Shown: positions 44,438 through 45,517 of the stretch, one piece after another
How the letters are laid out: the number at the start of each line of letters is the position of its first letter
How positions within the stretch are numbered: position 1 is the stretch's first letter
Origin: an uncultured Eubacteriales bacterium
GTDB lineage: Bacteria > Bacillota > Clostridia > Oscillospirales > Oscillospiraceae
Length of the DNA: 45,517 nt
Assembly (NCBI GenBank): GCA_900319935.1
Contig: ONQJ01000023.1
Location: forward strand, 1-45,517
Direction: 5' to 3'
The notes under the pieces: model-generated
The model's database searches: none
Seen by the model: the letters and a program-made list of their open reading frames with translations, nothing else
Told to the model about the DNA's origin: nothing
Translations under genes and position numbers: made by a program

Positions 44438-45403
44438 ATGAAAACAAGGATCACGGAACTCTTCGGCATCGAACATCCGATCATCTGCGGCGGCATGCTC
44501 TGGGTCACGGACGCGAAGCTCTGCGCCGCGATCTCCGAGGCGGGCGGCCTGGGCTGCATCACCGCGGACCAGTACACCAGCGGCGACGCGCTGCGCGAGG
44601 CGATCCGCGAGGTCAAGGCCCTGACGGACAAGCCCTTCGGCGTGAACATCACGCTGATGAAGAGCTTTCGCATCACCGAGGAGACCTTTATGGACTTCTT
44701 CCGCGTCTGCGCGGAGGAAAAAGTGACCAACATCGAGGTCTCCGGCCTCTTTGCCACGGACTTCATCCCGATGCTGCATGCCGCGGGCGTGAAGATCACG
44801 CACAAGGTCGGCGCGGTGCGCCACGCGATGAAGATCGAGCGGCTCGGCTACGACGCGGTGATCGTCGCGGGCGTGGAGGAGGGCGGCCATCCGCTTTCCG
44901 ACAATGTGGCGACCTCGGTGCTGCTGCCGAAGGTGGCCGAGAGCGTGAAGATCCCCGTGCTCGCGACCGGCGGCATGGTGGACGGCAAGTCGCTGGCCTC
45001 GGCGCTGTGCCTCGGCGCGGACGGCATCATGATGGCCACGCGCTTCCTCGCTTCCGAGGAGTGCTGGGTGCATGAGAACATCAAGAACTGGATCGTCCAG
45101 CTCAACGAGACGGACACGGACCTGTTCTGCCATACGACGCTGCAGGCCCGCGGCGTGAAAAACAGCGTGCTCAGAAAAGTCAACGAGCTGGAAAAGGCCG
45201 GCGCGGAGCCCTCGGAGATCGTGCGCGCCGTGTCGGGCAAGAAGCTGCTGCAGGCGCTCAGGGACGGCGACACGGAGGGCGCGGCCTTCCTCTTCGGCCA
45301 GAGCATCGGCCGCATCCACGAGATCAAGTCCTGCAAGGCGATCATCGACGACACCATGGCCGAAGCGGAAGCGACGCTCCGGGCCAAGGCCGCGATGCTG
45401 TAA
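44438..45403 (+). CDS. NAD(P)H-dependent flavin oxidoreductase (nitronate monooxygenase/FabK-like)
   Basis: 321 residues of the TIM-barrel NMO/FabK family: ELFGIEHPIICGGM, EAGGLGCIT, PFGVNITL, VGAVRHAMK, AVIVAGVEEGGH and the FMN-phosphate segment VLATGGMVDGKSLASALCLGADGIMMATRFL. Members are enoyl-ACP reductases (FabK) or nitronate monooxygenases. In this acyl-CoA operon an enoyl-thioester reductase role is plausible but not established. GGAGG at 44424-44428 precedes the ATG. It lies 19 nt after the thiolase stop. Confidence 0.9.
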   Translation: MKTRITELFGIEHPIICGGMLWVTDAKLCAAISEAGGLGCITADQYTSGDALREAIREVKALTDKPFGVNITLMKSFRITEETFMDFFRVCAEEKVTNIEVSGLFATDFIPMLHAAGVKITHKVGAVRHAMKIERLGYDAVIVAGVEEGGHPLSDNVATSVLLPKVAESVKIPVLATGGMVDGKSLASALCLGADGIMMATRFLASEECWVHENIKNWIVQLNETDTDLFCHTTLQARGVKNSVLRKVNELEKAGAEPSEIVRAVSGKKLLQALRDGDTEGAAFLFGQSIGRIHEIKSCKAIIDDTMAEAEATLRAKAAML

Positions 45404-45413
45404 GGAGAAGGGC

Positions 45414-45517
45414 ATGGACGAAAAGGAAAGAACGCCCCTTTACCGTGTGGAGGAGGGCGTGGCCTGGCTGACGCTCAACCGGCCCGAGACGCTCAACTCC
45501 TTCACGACGGAATTTGT
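45414..45517 (+). CDS. Enoyl-CoA hydratase/isomerase family protein, N-terminal part (cut by window end)
   Basis: Starts at ATG 45414 with AAGGAGAAGG just upstream and runs off the window after 34 codons. The visible VEEGVAWLTLNRPETLNSF is the standard crotonase N-terminus. It would be the fourth gene of the fadN operon. Which substrate it serves cannot be told from this piece. Confidence 0.85.
   Translation, partial: MDEKERTPLYRVEEGVAWLTLNRPETLNSFTTEF

Noticed and set aside
41212..44805. A 1197-codon open frame on the minus strand opposite fadN and fadA
   Set aside because: Antisense of strongly conserved beta-oxidation genes; no ribosome site or domain.

Overview
The window looks like chromosomal DNA from an anaerobic, gut-type Clostridia, most likely of the Oscillospiraceae kind. 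That placement is inference: the G+C is high for a Firmicute (roughly 60%), promoters and Shine-Dalgarno sites are sigma-A/Firmicute-like, and the genes include class III glutamine synthetase, DegV, a TctABC importer, a K+-dependent-type membrane pyrophosphatase and a FadN-type beta-oxidation enzyme. I see no rRNA, tRNA, CRISPR array, transposase, integrase or phage gene.

Layout. 1-4776 (+): a tandemly duplicated two-gene unit (phosphodiester-glycosidase-domain protein plus one-pass membrane protein), then a GT2-GtrA fusion, probably an envelope glycan locus. 4951-8044 (+): tctC-tctB-tctA, a tripartite tricarboxylate-type importer. 8110-14521: a broken cdsA (-), a HerA-like ATPase (+), an MFS transporter (-) and a three-gene minus run (unknown 108-aa protein, MscS channel, Pro-rich membrane protein). 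14673-22066: glnN (+), degV (-), tatD (+), a CapA-like protein (-) and a broken hppA (-). 22400-29946 (+): glgB, glgA, a GH13 amylase with an unusual N-terminus, a broken nicotinamidase-like gene and a PlsC-like acyltransferase with a zinc ribbon. 34295-30033 (-): a compact operon of a LicC-like nucleotidyltransferase, an amidohydrolase and a LicC-LicA fusion; both nucleotidyltransferases carry an N-terminal winged-helix-like region. 40592-34502 (-) and 40921-45517 (+): a divergent fatty-acid or acyl-CoA catabolic locus. On the minus side are a GntR/FadR-type regulator, acyl-CoA synthetase, enoyl-CoA hydratase, a phytoene-desaturase-like flavoprotein and a 2Fe-2S flavin reductase. On the plus side are a FadN-like bifunctional enzyme, thiolase, an NMO/FabK-like flavoprotein and a second enoyl-CoA hydratase.

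The most unusual signal is a 10-nt word, TTATGTAAAC. It occurs eight times exactly and three times as a close variant, nearly always on the + strand, inside genes in several reading frames as well as between genes. Three copies form a 14-nt-period tandem array at 16816-16853. In this GC-rich DNA it should almost never occur by chance. It may be an orientation-marking, uptake or protein-binding sequence; I cannot assign it to a known one.

Three conserved genes (cdsA, hppA and a nicotinamidase-like gene) each have a short internal deletion that shifts the frame while both flanks stay well conserved. Because cdsA is normally essential, assembly or consensus error must be excluded before these are treated as true pseudogenes.

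The fad locus shows a coherent regulatory picture. Divergent sigma-A promoters are accompanied by a perfect FadR-like palindrome beside the regulator start and a near match overlapping the predicted start of transcription of the fadN operon.
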